Shown here: piece after piece, positions 55,993-64,000 of the stretch
Position numbering within the stretch: the first letter of the stretch is position 1
Layout of the letters: every line of letters begins with the position of its first letter
NCBI GenBank assembly: GCA_963973455.1
Contig: CAXAZF010000009.1
Location: 73,978-137,977 of the forward strand
Reading direction: 5' to 3'
Source: Marixanthomonas sp002364245
GTDB lineage: Bacteria; Bacteroidota; Bacteroidia; Flavobacteriales; Flavobacteriaceae
Length of the DNA: 64,000 bases
The notes under the pieces: model-generated
What the model saw: only the letters and a program-made list of their open reading frames with translations
Told to the model about the DNA's origin: nothing
The model's database searches: none
Translations under genes and position numbers: made by a program

Positions 55993-58900
55993 TTGAAAAC
56001 AACCTCGCCCTTCACTATTTACAACGCTGCCGCAGGAAGTGGTAAAACTTTCACCCTAGTAAAAGAATATCTCAGCCGTTTACTACTTTCAAAAAACGAA
56101 GGAAGCTATAAAAACCTATTGGCGATTACCTTTACAAACAAAGCAGTTGCTGAAATGAAACAGCGTATTGTTTCAAATCTAGTTGCTTTTTCTTCGGAAA
56201 CATCTCTTTCAAGTCCATCGGATATGATGACGCTTCTTGCTTCTGAAACAGGAATGAGCCTTGAAACCATTCAAACCACTTCAAAAGCAATTATAAAGCA
56301 TTTATTACATCATTATTCGGCTTTTAGCGTAGAAACCATTGATCGCTTTAACCATCAATTACTTCGAACTTTTGCTCGTGACTTAAAACTTTCTTCAAAT
56401 TTTGAAGTGAGTCTAGATACAGATCAATTATTGTCTGAAGCCGTAGATCAATTAATTAGCAAGGCGGGCGACAATAAAAAAATCACCAACGTCTTATTGG
56501 ACTTCGCACTTGAAAAAACAGATGATGATAAATCGTGGGATATTGCCCTAGATATTACCAAAGCTTCTTCTTTGCTTTTTTCTGAAAATGAAGCCAAACA
56601 CATTAAAAAACTAAAGCTACAATCCCTCGACAATTTTCTTTCGTTTAAAAAGCATTTGCTGAAACAACAAAAACAACTTTCAGAAAACATAATACAAGTT
56701 GCTTCCATTACCCTTAAAACAATAGCTGACAACGGATTGGATGAAAGCCACTTCAGCGGAAAATATTTATACAACTATTTTGTAAAGCTTTCTGAAGGCA
56801 ATTTTGATGTTCCATACGGCGCCAAATGGCAAGAAACCTTAGGCGAAAAACCCTTGTACCCAGGACGTGTAAAACCCCCGGAAAGCAATATTATGGACGG
56901 ATTAGCACCAGAACTGGTTTCCGCTTTTTCAACGAGTAAAAAGTTGGTATTTCAGCTACAGTTAATTAATTCCATAGTAAAAAACCTTACGCCGCTTTCG
57001 GTTATCAATTTGGTGCAGCAGGAAATTGAAACTATTAAGGAAGAGAAAAACATCTTGCCTATTTCAGAATTTAATTCCATCATTAATAAAGAAATAAAAA
57101 ACCAGCCTGCGCCTTTTATTTATGAACGGTTGGGAGAAAAATACCGTCATTATTTTATTGATGAATTTCAAGATACTTCCGAATTGCAATGGGAAAATTT
57201 AATTCCTTTAATTGAAAACGCATTATCGCAACAAGTGGCAAATGAAGAAGCAGGTTCGCTATTATTGGTGGGCGATGCCAAACAATCAATTTATCGTTGG
57301 CGAGGCGGAAAGCCTGAACAGTTTATGGATTTATACGGCGGCAAAACACCTTTTGCTGTTTCAACAGCAGAAGTAGAAAATCTAGACACTAATTACAGAA
57401 GTTGTAAAGAAATTATCACGTTTAATAATTCATTTTTTACGTTTGTTTCAAAATACTTTGGCGATGCCGGGCACACACATTTATATGAAATAGGAAACCA
57501 GCAAAAGCCCAATAAAAAAGACGGCGGCTATATACAGATTGAGTTTATTGAAAAACAATCGGCTGCAGAAAAAGAAGAAAGCTATGCAAAATTGGTGTTA
57601 CAAACCATACATGAAGTAAAAGCCAACGGTTACCAAGAACAAGACATTTGTATTTTAACACGTCGAAAAAAAGAGGGAATTGCATTAGGCTCTTGGCTTA
57701 TGGAAAACGGGGTTTCAATTGTTTCTTCTGAAACGTTATTGCTTCAATCCTCGCCGTTGGTTCGAGGATTAATTCAGACACTTGTCTATTCCTTACAACC
57801 TGAAAATGAAGAAGCAAAAATCAATATGCTCGATTTTATTCACGAGTATCTTACCATTTCAGAAGAAAAACATACATTTTTCACTCAATTTTTAAACCAA
57901 CCTGCTGAAGAAGTAACGCAACTCTTACAGCAATACGAAATCAATTTTAATTCCAATTTTATACATTCAGTTTCTTTATACGAAGCTTTTGAGTATTGCA
58001 TTCGTCAATTTAAATTGGAAGAAAAAGCCGATGCCTACCTTTTCGGTTTTATGGATTTGGTTTATGAGTTTGAACAACAACCATTAGCATCAAAAATGGC
58101 CTTTCTAGAATATTGGGAAACCAAAAAAGAAAAAGCTTCGGTTGCCGCTGCCGAAACTACTGGAGCAGTGAGATTAATGACGATTCACAAAGCAAAAGGA
58201 TTGGAGTTTCCTATTGTACTATTTCCGTTTGCTGAAACCGATTTATACAAAGAAATAGAACCAAAAACTTGGTTTAAAGCGCCTGAAAACGATTTCGGTT
58301 TTGAAGAGGCGATAATTAATTTTAATAGTAGTGTAGCAGAATTTGGCGAAGAAGGTGCTAAAATTTACGCAGACCGCAGAAACACCTTAGAACTCGACAA
58401 TTTAAACCTACTCTATGTTACCCTGACAAGGCCTGTTGAACAGCTCTATATTTTTTCTGAAAAGCCAAGCAGCGTAAAAGATCAACCTAAGGATTTTAGT
58501 CAGTTGTTTGTAGAATACCTTAAACATGAACAGAAATGGAACGATGACCAATTGTTATATCAATTTGGTGAAAAAACACGGAAAGAACTAAAAGAAGAAG
58601 AAAATATTACTGAAACGGTTGCGCCTACATACATCAACACTTCACCAACAAGCCGTAACTTGAATATTGTAACCAAAGAAGCATTGCTTTGGGACACCGA
58701 AACCGAAGCTGCTATTTTAAGTGGAAATCTCTTTCACGATACGATGGCCGAAATTAAATATGAAAACGATGCTTCGGAAATATTAGAGAATATAAAAAAG
58801 CGAGGGATTGTTTCAGAAAGCGATTTTAAGATTTTAAAAGAAGCGGTTGATGCTTTAATACATGACGAGAAGTTAAACCACTTATTTCAACCTTCCGAAA

Positions 58901-59139
58901 AAGTAGAAAACGAACGAGATTTAATTACTTCAGAAGGAAAAATATTACGTCCCGACCGTTTAAATTTTCATCCCGACGGTAGCGTAAGTATTATAGATTA
59001 TAAAACAGGAAGTCAATCTAAAAAACACAGGATTCAAATAAACCAATATGCAGCAGCGCTTTCAGAAATGAATTTTAAGATTGCTGAAAAAATCTTGGTT
59101 TATACTTCAGAAAATGGCATACTTATAAATAAAGCCTAA
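55993..59139 (+). CDS. UvrD/Rep helicase-nuclease, AddA/RecB-like
   Basis: 1048 residues. Walker A is AAAGSGKTFTLVKEYL (about 12-27); motif II is FIDEFQDTSELQW; motif III LLVGDAKQSIYRWRGG; motif IV-VI NYRSCKEII and MTIHKAKGLEFPIVLFPF. The C-terminal PD-(D/E)xK nuclease has DRLNFHPDGSVSIIDYKTGSQSKKH. It unwinds and degrades DNA ends in double-strand-break repair, probably with the AddB-like protein encoded further on (61959). It starts with a TTG; there is no ATG before the Walker motif. kbl follows after 28 bp. Confidence 0.92.
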   Translation: MKTTSPFTIYNAAAGSGKTFTLVKEYLSRLLLSKNEGSYKNLLAITFTNKAVAEMKQRIVSNLVAFSSETSLSSPSDMMTLLASETGMSLETIQTTSKAIIKHLLHHYSAFSVETIDRFNHQLLRTFARDLKLSSNFEVSLDTDQLLSEAVDQLISKAGDNKKITNVLLDFALEKTDDDKSWDIALDITKASSLLFSENEAKHIKKLKLQSLDNFLSFKKHLLKQQKQLSENIIQVASITLKTIADNGLDESHFSGKYLYNYFVKLSEGNFDVPYGAKWQETLGEKPLYPGRVKPPESNIMDGLAPELVSAFSTSKKLVFQLQLINSIVKNLTPLSVINLVQQEIETIKEEKNILPISEFNSIINKEIKNQPAPFIYERLGEKYRHYFIDEFQDTSELQWENLIPLIENALSQQVANEEAGSLLLVGDAKQSIYRWRGGKPEQFMDLYGGKTPFAVSTAEVENLDTNYRSCKEIITFNNSFFTFVSKYFGDAGHTHLYEIGNQQKPNKKDGGYIQIEFIEKQSAAEKEESYAKLVLQTIHEVKANGYQEQDICILTRRKKEGIALGSWLMENGVSIVSSETLLLQSSPLVRGLIQTLVYSLQPENEEAKINMLDFIHEYLTISEEKHTFFTQFLNQPAEEVTQLLQQYEINFNSNFIHSVSLYEAFEYCIRQFKLEEKADAYLFGFMDLVYEFEQQPLASKMAFLEYWETKKEKASVAAAETTGAVRLMTIHKAKGLEFPIVLFPFAETDLYKEIEPKTWFKAPENDFGFEEAIINFNSSVAEFGEEGAKIYADRRNTLELDNLNLLYVTLTRPVEQLYIFSEKPSSVKDQPKDFSQLFVEYLKHEQKWNDDQLLYQFGEKTRKELKEEENITETVAPTYINTSPTSRNLNIVTKEALLWDTETEAAILSGNLFHDTMAEIKYENDASEILENIKKRGIVSESDFKILKEAVDALIHDEKLNHLFQPSEKVENERDLITSEGKILRPDRLNFHPDGSVSIIDYKTGSQSKKHRIQINQYAAALSEMNFKIAEKILVYTSENGILINKA

Positions 59140-59167
59140 CTTTGTTACTTGAAAAAAAACAGACATT

Positions 59168-60370
59168 ATGTACGGAAAAATTAAAGAACACCTGCAAGAA
59201 GAACTTCAGGAAATAAAAAACGACGGATTATTTAAAAAAGAGCGCATTATCACCTCTCCACAAGATGCCGCTATTACAATTTCGACGGGACAAGAAGTGA
59301 TCAACTTTTGCGCGAATAACTATTTGGGGCTTTCTTCGCACCCAGATGTTATTCAAGCAGCCAAAGATGCAATGGACACACACGGTTTTGGTATGTCGTC
59401 TGTTCGTTTTATTTGCGGTACACAAGACATTCATAAAGAACTGGAACAAAAAATAGCCGATTTCTACCAAACGGAAGACACTATATTATATGCAGCGTGT
59501 TTTGATGCAAATGGCGGTGTTTTTGAACCTTTATTAACAAAGGAAGACGCAATTATTTCAGATTCCTTAAACCACGCTTCTATTATTGACGGCGTTCGTT
59601 TATGTAAAGCTGCTCGGTATCGCTACCAAAACAGCAATATGGACGAGCTGGAAGAACAATTAATTAAAGCTAATGAAAATGGCGCTCGTTTTAAGATTAT
59701 CGTTACCGACGGTGTGTTTTCTATGGATGGTTTAGTAGCACCATTAGATAAAATCTGTGATTTAGCTGATAAATATGATGCATTGGTTATGATTGATGAA
59801 TGTCATGCTACTGGATTTATAGGTAAAACAGGCCGTGGAACCTTAGAAGAAAAAGGAGTAATGGATCGTGTAGATATAATAACGGGTACATTAGGTAAAG
59901 CTTTAGGTGGCGCTATGGGCGGTTACACTACCGGGAAAAAAGAAATTATAGAAATGCTTCGCCAAAGATCACGTCCGTATTTATTTTCAAATTCTTTAGC
60001 ACCAGCAATTGTTGGAGCATCTATTAAGGTATTTGATATGCTTGATACTGACACCACATTAAGAGATCGTTTACAGGAAAACACAGCATACTTTAAAAAA
60101 GGAATAAAAGAAGCAGGTTTTGATATAATTGATGGGGATTCTGCTATTGTTCCGGTCATGTTATATGACGCAAAACTATCTCAAGATATGGCTGATATGT
60201 TGCTGGAAGAGGGCATATATGTCATCGGTTTTTTCTATCCAGTAGTACCAAAAGGCAAAGCAAGAATAAGGGTTCAATTGTCTGCGGCTCATACTATTGA
60301 GCAATTGGATAAAGCCATTACCGCTTTCATTAAAGTGGGTAAAAAACTAGATATTATTAAGACTGAATAA
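59168..60370 (+). CDS. kbl: Glycine C-acetyltransferase (2-amino-3-ketobutyrate CoA ligase)
   Basis: 400 residues, PLP-dependent alpha-oxoamine synthase. The PLP lysine is in ITGTLGKALGGAMGGYTTG (about residue 244); FCANNYLGLSSHPDVI, IDECHATGFIGKTGRGT (Asp and His of the cofactor site) and GVFSMDG are conserved. It forms glycine and acetyl-CoA from 2-amino-3-ketobutyrate in threonine breakdown. Related serine palmitoyltransferases and AONS have similar motifs, but the opening KIKEHLQEELQEIKNDGLFKKER and length match Kbl. It follows the AddA-like gene by 28 bp. Confidence 0.92.
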   Translation: MYGKIKEHLQEELQEIKNDGLFKKERIITSPQDAAITISTGQEVINFCANNYLGLSSHPDVIQAAKDAMDTHGFGMSSVRFICGTQDIHKELEQKIADFYQTEDTILYAACFDANGGVFEPLLTKEDAIISDSLNHASIIDGVRLCKAARYRYQNSNMDELEEQLIKANENGARFKIIVTDGVFSMDGLVAPLDKICDLADKYDALVMIDECHATGFIGKTGRGTLEEKGVMDRVDIITGTLGKALGGAMGGYTTGKKEIIEMLRQRSRPYLFSNSLAPAIVGASIKVFDMLDTDTTLRDRLQENTAYFKKGIKEAGFDIIDGDSAIVPVMLYDAKLSQDMADMLLEEGIYVIGFFYPVVPKGKARIRVQLSAAHTIEQLDKAITAFIKVGKKLDIIKTE

Positions 60371-60424
60371 AATAAATTTGCGAGCAAAAGGCTTTGTATT
60401 TATGAAAAATTTAATAGATTTGAC

Positions 60425-60455
60425 TTTGTTTATAAGTTATAACAACTTACTTTTG
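60425..60455 (+). promoter_or_regulatory. Strong promoter of the OmpA gene
   Basis: TTTG (60425-60428), exactly 19 bp, TACTTTTG (60448-60455): a perfect match to the Bacteroidota housekeeping promoter. Transcription would begin near 60462, 28 bp before the start codon. Confidence 0.85.
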
Positions 60456-60489
60456 CTCTAATTAACACTTAAAAATTAAACAATCGAAT

Positions 60490-61890
60490 ATGAAACATCT
60501 TAACAGTTTATTAGTTGCTGCCATCCTATTTATGGGTATTGGCGTAGCGAACGCACAAGACGAAAACAACCCTTGGGCTTTTGAGATTGGTGTCAATGCT
60601 GTTGACGTCTTTCCCGTTGGTCTAGAGGATGGCCAAACAACTTCTACTCCTATGAGAGGAGAACTTTTTGAAGAATTTTACAATGTTGAAGATCACTGGA
60701 ACATCTTACCTTCAGTATCTAAAATTGCAATCAGCAGATATGTTGGTAGTGGTTTTACTTTTTCTGCTGTTGGTACTATCAACCGTATAGATAAAGTAGG
60801 TGATGTAAGTGTAGATGACTTAAGTTACTACGCTGCTGATGGTGAAATTAGATATAGCTTTAGAGACCTTATCAACGGTCCTGGTGGATGGTTTGATCCA
60901 TCTATTGGTGTTGGTGGTGGTTACACTTGGGTTGATGATATCGGCTTTGGTACTGCTAACGGTTTAGCAAGCGTTAAAATTTGGTTTGCTGAAAACGTAG
61001 CTTTAAACCTACAAACAACTTATAAGCATGCATTTGAAGATGATTACGGAGTAAAGCACTTCCAACATTCTGCTGGTATTGTGTTTAAGTTCGGTGGAAA
61101 AGACACTGACGGTGACGGAATCTACGATCAAGATGATGAATGTCCAGAAACTCCTGGTCTTCCAGAATTTAACGGTTGTCCTGATACTGACGGTGACGGA
61201 ATCGAAGACAGAAACGATGCTTGTCCAGAAACTGCTGGTTTAGCTGAGTTCAACGGTTGTCCTGATACTGACGGTGATGGAATCGCTGATCCACAAGATG
61301 CTTGTCCAACTGTAGCTGGTTTAGCTGAATTAAACGGTTGTCCTGATGCTGACGGTGATGGAATTGCTGATGGAGACGATGAGTGTCCAAACGAAGCTGG
61401 TCCTGCTTCTAATAACGGTTGCCCTTACGAAGATAGAGACGGTGACGGTGTATTAGACAAAGATGACCAATGTCCAGATGTTGCTGGTACTGTTGCTAAC
61501 AACGGTTGTCCAGAAGTAACTGTAGAAGTTATCAAAGAAATCAACGAGTATTCTAAAACAATCTTGTTCGACTACGATAAAGCTTCTATCCGTCAAGAGT
61601 CTTATAGTGCACTACAGAGTATTGCAGATATTATGAAAGAATATCCAAACACTGTATTCCATATTGAAGGACACACAGATAGTAGAGGTAGTGATTCTTA
61701 TAACATGAAGTTATCTAAAGAAAGAGCAGCTTCTGTAATGGACTACTTAACTACAATCGGAATGCCTTCTAACAGATTAACATCTGAAGGTTACGGTGAA
61801 GAAAGACCAGTTGCTACAAACAATACAGCTGCTGGAAGACAACAAAACAGACGTGTTGAAATCTCTCTTAATAAAAATAGAGATAACTAA
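60490..61890 (+). CDS. OmpA family outer-membrane protein with thrombospondin type-3 repeats
   Basis: 466 residues. Signal peptide (LLVAAILFMGIGVANAQ), an N-terminal beta-barrel (about 24-200), five calcium-binding thrombospondin type-3 repeats (about 203-345; DTDGDGIYDQDDECPETPGL and similar) and a C-terminal OmpA/MotB peptidoglycan-binding domain (about 355-466: FDYDKASIRQESYSALQSI, IEGHTDSRGSDSYNMKLSKERAASVMDYL, EERPVATNNTAAGRQQNRRVEI). It anchors the outer membrane to peptidoglycan and is probably abundant: the promoter is consensus and codon use looks optimised. Monocistronic with a strong terminator. Confidence 0.95.
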   Translation: MKHLNSLLVAAILFMGIGVANAQDENNPWAFEIGVNAVDVFPVGLEDGQTTSTPMRGELFEEFYNVEDHWNILPSVSKIAISRYVGSGFTFSAVGTINRIDKVGDVSVDDLSYYAADGEIRYSFRDLINGPGGWFDPSIGVGGGYTWVDDIGFGTANGLASVKIWFAENVALNLQTTYKHAFEDDYGVKHFQHSAGIVFKFGGKDTDGDGIYDQDDECPETPGLPEFNGCPDTDGDGIEDRNDACPETAGLAEFNGCPDTDGDGIADPQDACPTVAGLAELNGCPDADGDGIADGDDECPNEAGPASNNGCPYEDRDGDGVLDKDDQCPDVAGTVANNGCPEVTVEVIKEINEYSKTILFDYDKASIRQESYSALQSIADIMKEYPNTVFHIEGHTDSRGSDSYNMKLSKERAASVMDYLTTIGMPSNRLTSEGYGEERPVATNNTAAGRQQNRRVEISLNKNRDN

Positions 61891-61917
61891 TAAGCAACGC
61901 GCTTAAATAAATACTAG

Positions 61918-61947
61918 AAACGCCTCCGAAAATCGGGGGCGTTTCTT
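61918..61947 (+). terminator. Terminator of the OmpA gene
   Basis: AAACGCCTCCGA, AAA loop, TCGGGGGCGTTT: a 12-bp stem with one mismatch plus T-rich tail. Confidence 0.9.
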
Positions 61948-61958
61948 ATTTTTAGGGT

Positions 61959-64000
61959 ATGCAAACATTTTTGGAAGAAACCCTATTCAGTTTAAAAAAC
62001 AAACACGAAGACCTTTCCAGTCTTACTCTCATCCTTCCCAGCAAGCGTGCCGGTGGCTTTCTTAAAAATTACTTGAGTAAGCATTCGCAAACAACTACTT
62101 TTTTACCCCATATAATAAGTATCGAAGAATTTATAGAAACCGTTTCAGGTCATTCTATAATTGACAACACAGAACTTCTATTTAAAAGCTATCAGGTCTA
62201 TTTAAATACTTCTTCTTTTTCAGAAAAAGAAAATTTCGAGAATTATAATTCTTGGGCAATTACCTTACTAAATGATTTTAATGAAATTGATCGCTATTTA
62301 GTAAATCCAAAAGACTTCTTCAATTACTTAGGAAGTATAAAAACAATGGAGCGGTGGAATTTGAAAGAAGAGAAAACCGAGCTTATTGAAAAATACCTTC
62401 AATTCTGGAATAGTCTATACGAATTTTACACCAAGCTAAAAGAAACTCTTTTAGAAGAAGCCATAGCGTATCAGGGCTTAGTGTATCGGATGGCTTCAGA
62501 AAAGATAGAATCATATATCGACCAAAACAAAATTAAAAAACACGCTTTTATAGGCTTTAATGCGCTGAACTCGGCTGAACAAAATATAATACAGCAATTA
62601 CTAAACACAGGTAATACAGAAATATATTGGGATGCTGATGAGACATTTTTAAAGGACACAAAACACAGCGCCTCTCTTTTTATACGACGCTATTTTAAGA
62701 ACTGGTCGCATTTTGAAAACAACGCACCTCTTGGTACTTCGAATCATTTTAAAGAGCACAAAGATATCCACTTTGTCGAAGTGCAGAAAAATATAGGACA
62801 GGCAAAATATGTAGGTGAATTGTTAGCAACCTATTCAAAGGAAAAACTAAATTCAACCGCTATTGTATTGGCCGATGAAAACTTGTTAATCCCAGTATTG
62901 TATTCACTGCCAGACAATTTAGATTCTGTAAATGTCACGATGGGAACCGTGCTTAAAAATTTTCCAGCCACCTTGTTTTTTGAACTTGCATTATCTCTTC
63001 ATTCCGTCTCTTCTGAAGCTGCTTCAGAAAAAAATAAAACAATTTATTATAAAGATGTGCTGTCGCTTATTAATCATCCGGTAGGAAATTCGTTGCTGAA
63101 TAACGCTTCAGTAATAGCGTCAAAAATTAATGTTGAAAATAAAACACACCTCACTATTGACGATATCTTGCAGTTTTCAGATAAAGAAGACACTGATATT
63201 GTGTCACTTTTATTTCAAGACTGGAACAACAATAGTAAAACAGCCATTACTAACTGTTTAAAAGTATTATATAAGCTAAAAAGCGAGTTTCAAGAAAACC
63301 CTGTGGAACGTGTTGTGTTATATCAGTTGTATCAAGTTTTTAGTAAAATTGATGCCCTGAACGACTCATACTCACATTTGGATTCAGTAAAAACGGTACA
63401 AGGATTGTTTACCGAACTCATTGCAACCACGTCACTGGATTTTGAAGGTGATGCGTATGAAGGTCTTCAGATTATGGGAGTCTTAGAAACTAGGGTACTC
63501 GATTTTGAAACGATAATTGTTACTTCGGTTAATGAAGGGGTATTACCTACTGGAAAGTCGAACGCATCGTTTATTACCTACGATTTAAAGAAGGAATTCA
63601 ACCTACCATTGTACACCGAAAAGGATGCAATCTACACGTACCACTTTTACCACATGTTACAACGTGCAAAGGATGTTACTTTACTATACAATAACCATTC
63701 TGAAGGCATAAGCACGGGAGAAAAAAGTCGTTTTTTATTACAATTGGAAATTGAAAAGCAGGCGAACCATACGCTTTCTAAAACCATTTTATCGCCTAAA
63801 ATTACACCGACTGTACAAACTTTAAAAACCATTGAAAAAACAGATGCAGTAATGCAACGTTTGCAAGAAATTGCTACAAAAGGCTTTTCCCCATCAGCGC
63901 TTTCTAGTTATATTAGAAATCCGATTGATTTTTATTTTCAGAAAATTTTACGACTTAACGAAACTGAAGAAGTGGAAGAAACGGTCGCAGCAAACACACT
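61959..64000 (+). CDS. AddB-like helicase/nuclease subunit, N-terminal part (runs off the window)
   Basis: 680 codons are present from ATG 61959 and the frame is open to the end of the window. The opening MQTFLEETLFSLKNKHEDLSSLTLILPSKRAGGFLKNYL lacks a Walker A motif in the usual form but has the LILPSKRAGGFLK segment of AddB-like inactive helicases; DAYEGLQIMGVLETRVLDFETIIVTSVNEGVLPTGK is the equivalent of motifs V-VI. Near the end, GFSPSALSSYIRNPIDFYFQKILRL begins the PD-(D/E)xK nuclease domain (without an obvious iron-sulfur Cys in the part seen). It is the likely partner of the AddA-like protein at 55993. It begins 12 bp after the OmpA terminator, without a clear promoter. Confidence 0.88.
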   Translation, partial: MQTFLEETLFSLKNKHEDLSSLTLILPSKRAGGFLKNYLSKHSQTTTFLPHIISIEEFIETVSGHSIIDNTELLFKSYQVYLNTSSFSEKENFENYNSWAITLLNDFNEIDRYLVNPKDFFNYLGSIKTMERWNLKEEKTELIEKYLQFWNSLYEFYTKLKETLLEEAIAYQGLVYRMASEKIESYIDQNKIKKHAFIGFNALNSAEQNIIQQLLNTGNTEIYWDADETFLKDTKHSASLFIRRYFKNWSHFENNAPLGTSNHFKEHKDIHFVEVQKNIGQAKYVGELLATYSKEKLNSTAIVLADENLLIPVLYSLPDNLDSVNVTMGTVLKNFPATLFFELALSLHSVSSEAASEKNKTIYYKDVLSLINHPVGNSLLNNASVIASKINVENKTHLTIDDILQFSDKEDTDIVSLLFQDWNNNSKTAITNCLKVLYKLKSEFQENPVERVVLYQLYQVFSKIDALNDSYSHLDSVKTVQGLFTELIATTSLDFEGDAYEGLQIMGVLETRVLDFETIIVTSVNEGVLPTGKSNASFITYDLKKEFNLPLYTEKDAIYTYHFYHMLQRAKDVTLLYNNHSEGISTGEKSRFLLQLEIEKQANHTLSKTILSPKITPTVQTLKTIEKTDAVMQRLQEIATKGFSPSALSSYIRNPIDFYFQKILRLNETEEVEETVAANT

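Noticed and set aside
59168..60370. Serine palmitoyltransferase (sphingolipid synthesis) instead of Kbl
   Set aside because: The N-terminus, length and motif spacing match glycine C-acetyltransferase, and there are no sphingolipid genes nearby.
1..64000. tRNA, rRNA, CRISPR arrays, prophage or conjugative genes
   Set aside because: I looked through the intergenic spaces and found no cloverleaf-like sequences, repeat-spacer arrays, phage structural genes or transposases.

Overview
The window comes from a low-GC member of the Bacteroidota, almost certainly a (probably marine) Flavobacteriaceae. Evidence: a complete aerotolerance (Bat) operon; the acpP-fabF-rnc-IPExxxVDY-pyk cluster; an OmpA porin with thrombospondin type-3 repeats; many lipoproteins; and promoters of the Bacteroidota type (TTTG, about 19-23 bp, TAnnTTTG), the clearest before the OmpA gene at 60425-60455. 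I see no rRNA, tRNA, CRISPR array, transposase or prophage. It reads as core chromosome with small regulatory and RNA-like islands.

Layout. 1-4400: start of pheS, a conserved small protein, CvpA, and a SulP transporter/beta-carbonic anhydrase pair. 4430-13598 (minus): moxR, DUF58, an unnamed membrane protein, batA, batB, batC, batD, batE. 13775-15136 (minus): two related lipoproteins, each preceded by the same array of four TTAAC boxes. 15283-21337 (plus): SDR, AlbA_2 protein, SPFH-GYF protein, double zinc-ribbon membrane protein, calcineurin-like phosphatase and acyl-ACP desaturase. 21499-25835: ALDH7-type dehydrogenase, 3-hydroxyanthranilate dioxygenase, CAP lipoprotein, isoaspartyl peptidase and ABM protein. 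26090-34048: alpha-2-macroglobulin and penicillin-binding protein 1C. 34148-41011: an RND efflux operon with a MarR/GbsR-like regulator in front and a TetR regulator behind. 41003-44610: YciI-like lipoprotein, CYTH phosphatase, Rossmann protein, DinB and an SH3 lipoprotein. 44656-48878 (minus): pyk, IPExxxVDY, rnc, fabF, acpP. 49056-54010: purN, RNase H, a frameshifted secreted-protein gene, a PfkB kinase and a PurF-like enzyme. 54011-55212: a gene-poor island. 55213-64000: superoxide dismutase, AddA-like helicase/nuclease, kbl, OmpA and the start of an AddB-like protein.

How genes work together. The Bat operon couples a MoxR ATPase to membrane vWA and TPR proteins. The SulP/carbonic anhydrase pair suggests bicarbonate uptake. 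Alpha-2-macroglobulin with PBP1C is a periplasmic protection and cell-wall repair pair. The RND operon has its own local regulation, with a palindromic operator inside the promoter. AddA-like and AddB-like proteins probably form the double-strand-break repair nuclease, although kbl and ompA lie between them.

Most unusual are (i) a pair of ~113-bp direct repeats at 54117-54230 and 55015-55126, each with a -7 box, a 5' hairpin and a terminator-like hairpin carrying a compensatory base change, which look like twin small RNAs flanking a small gene with its own direct-repeat operator; and (ii) identical four-box operator arrays before the two lipoprotein genes, at the same distance from a weak -7 element. 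Functions given for both are inferences from sequence pattern alone.
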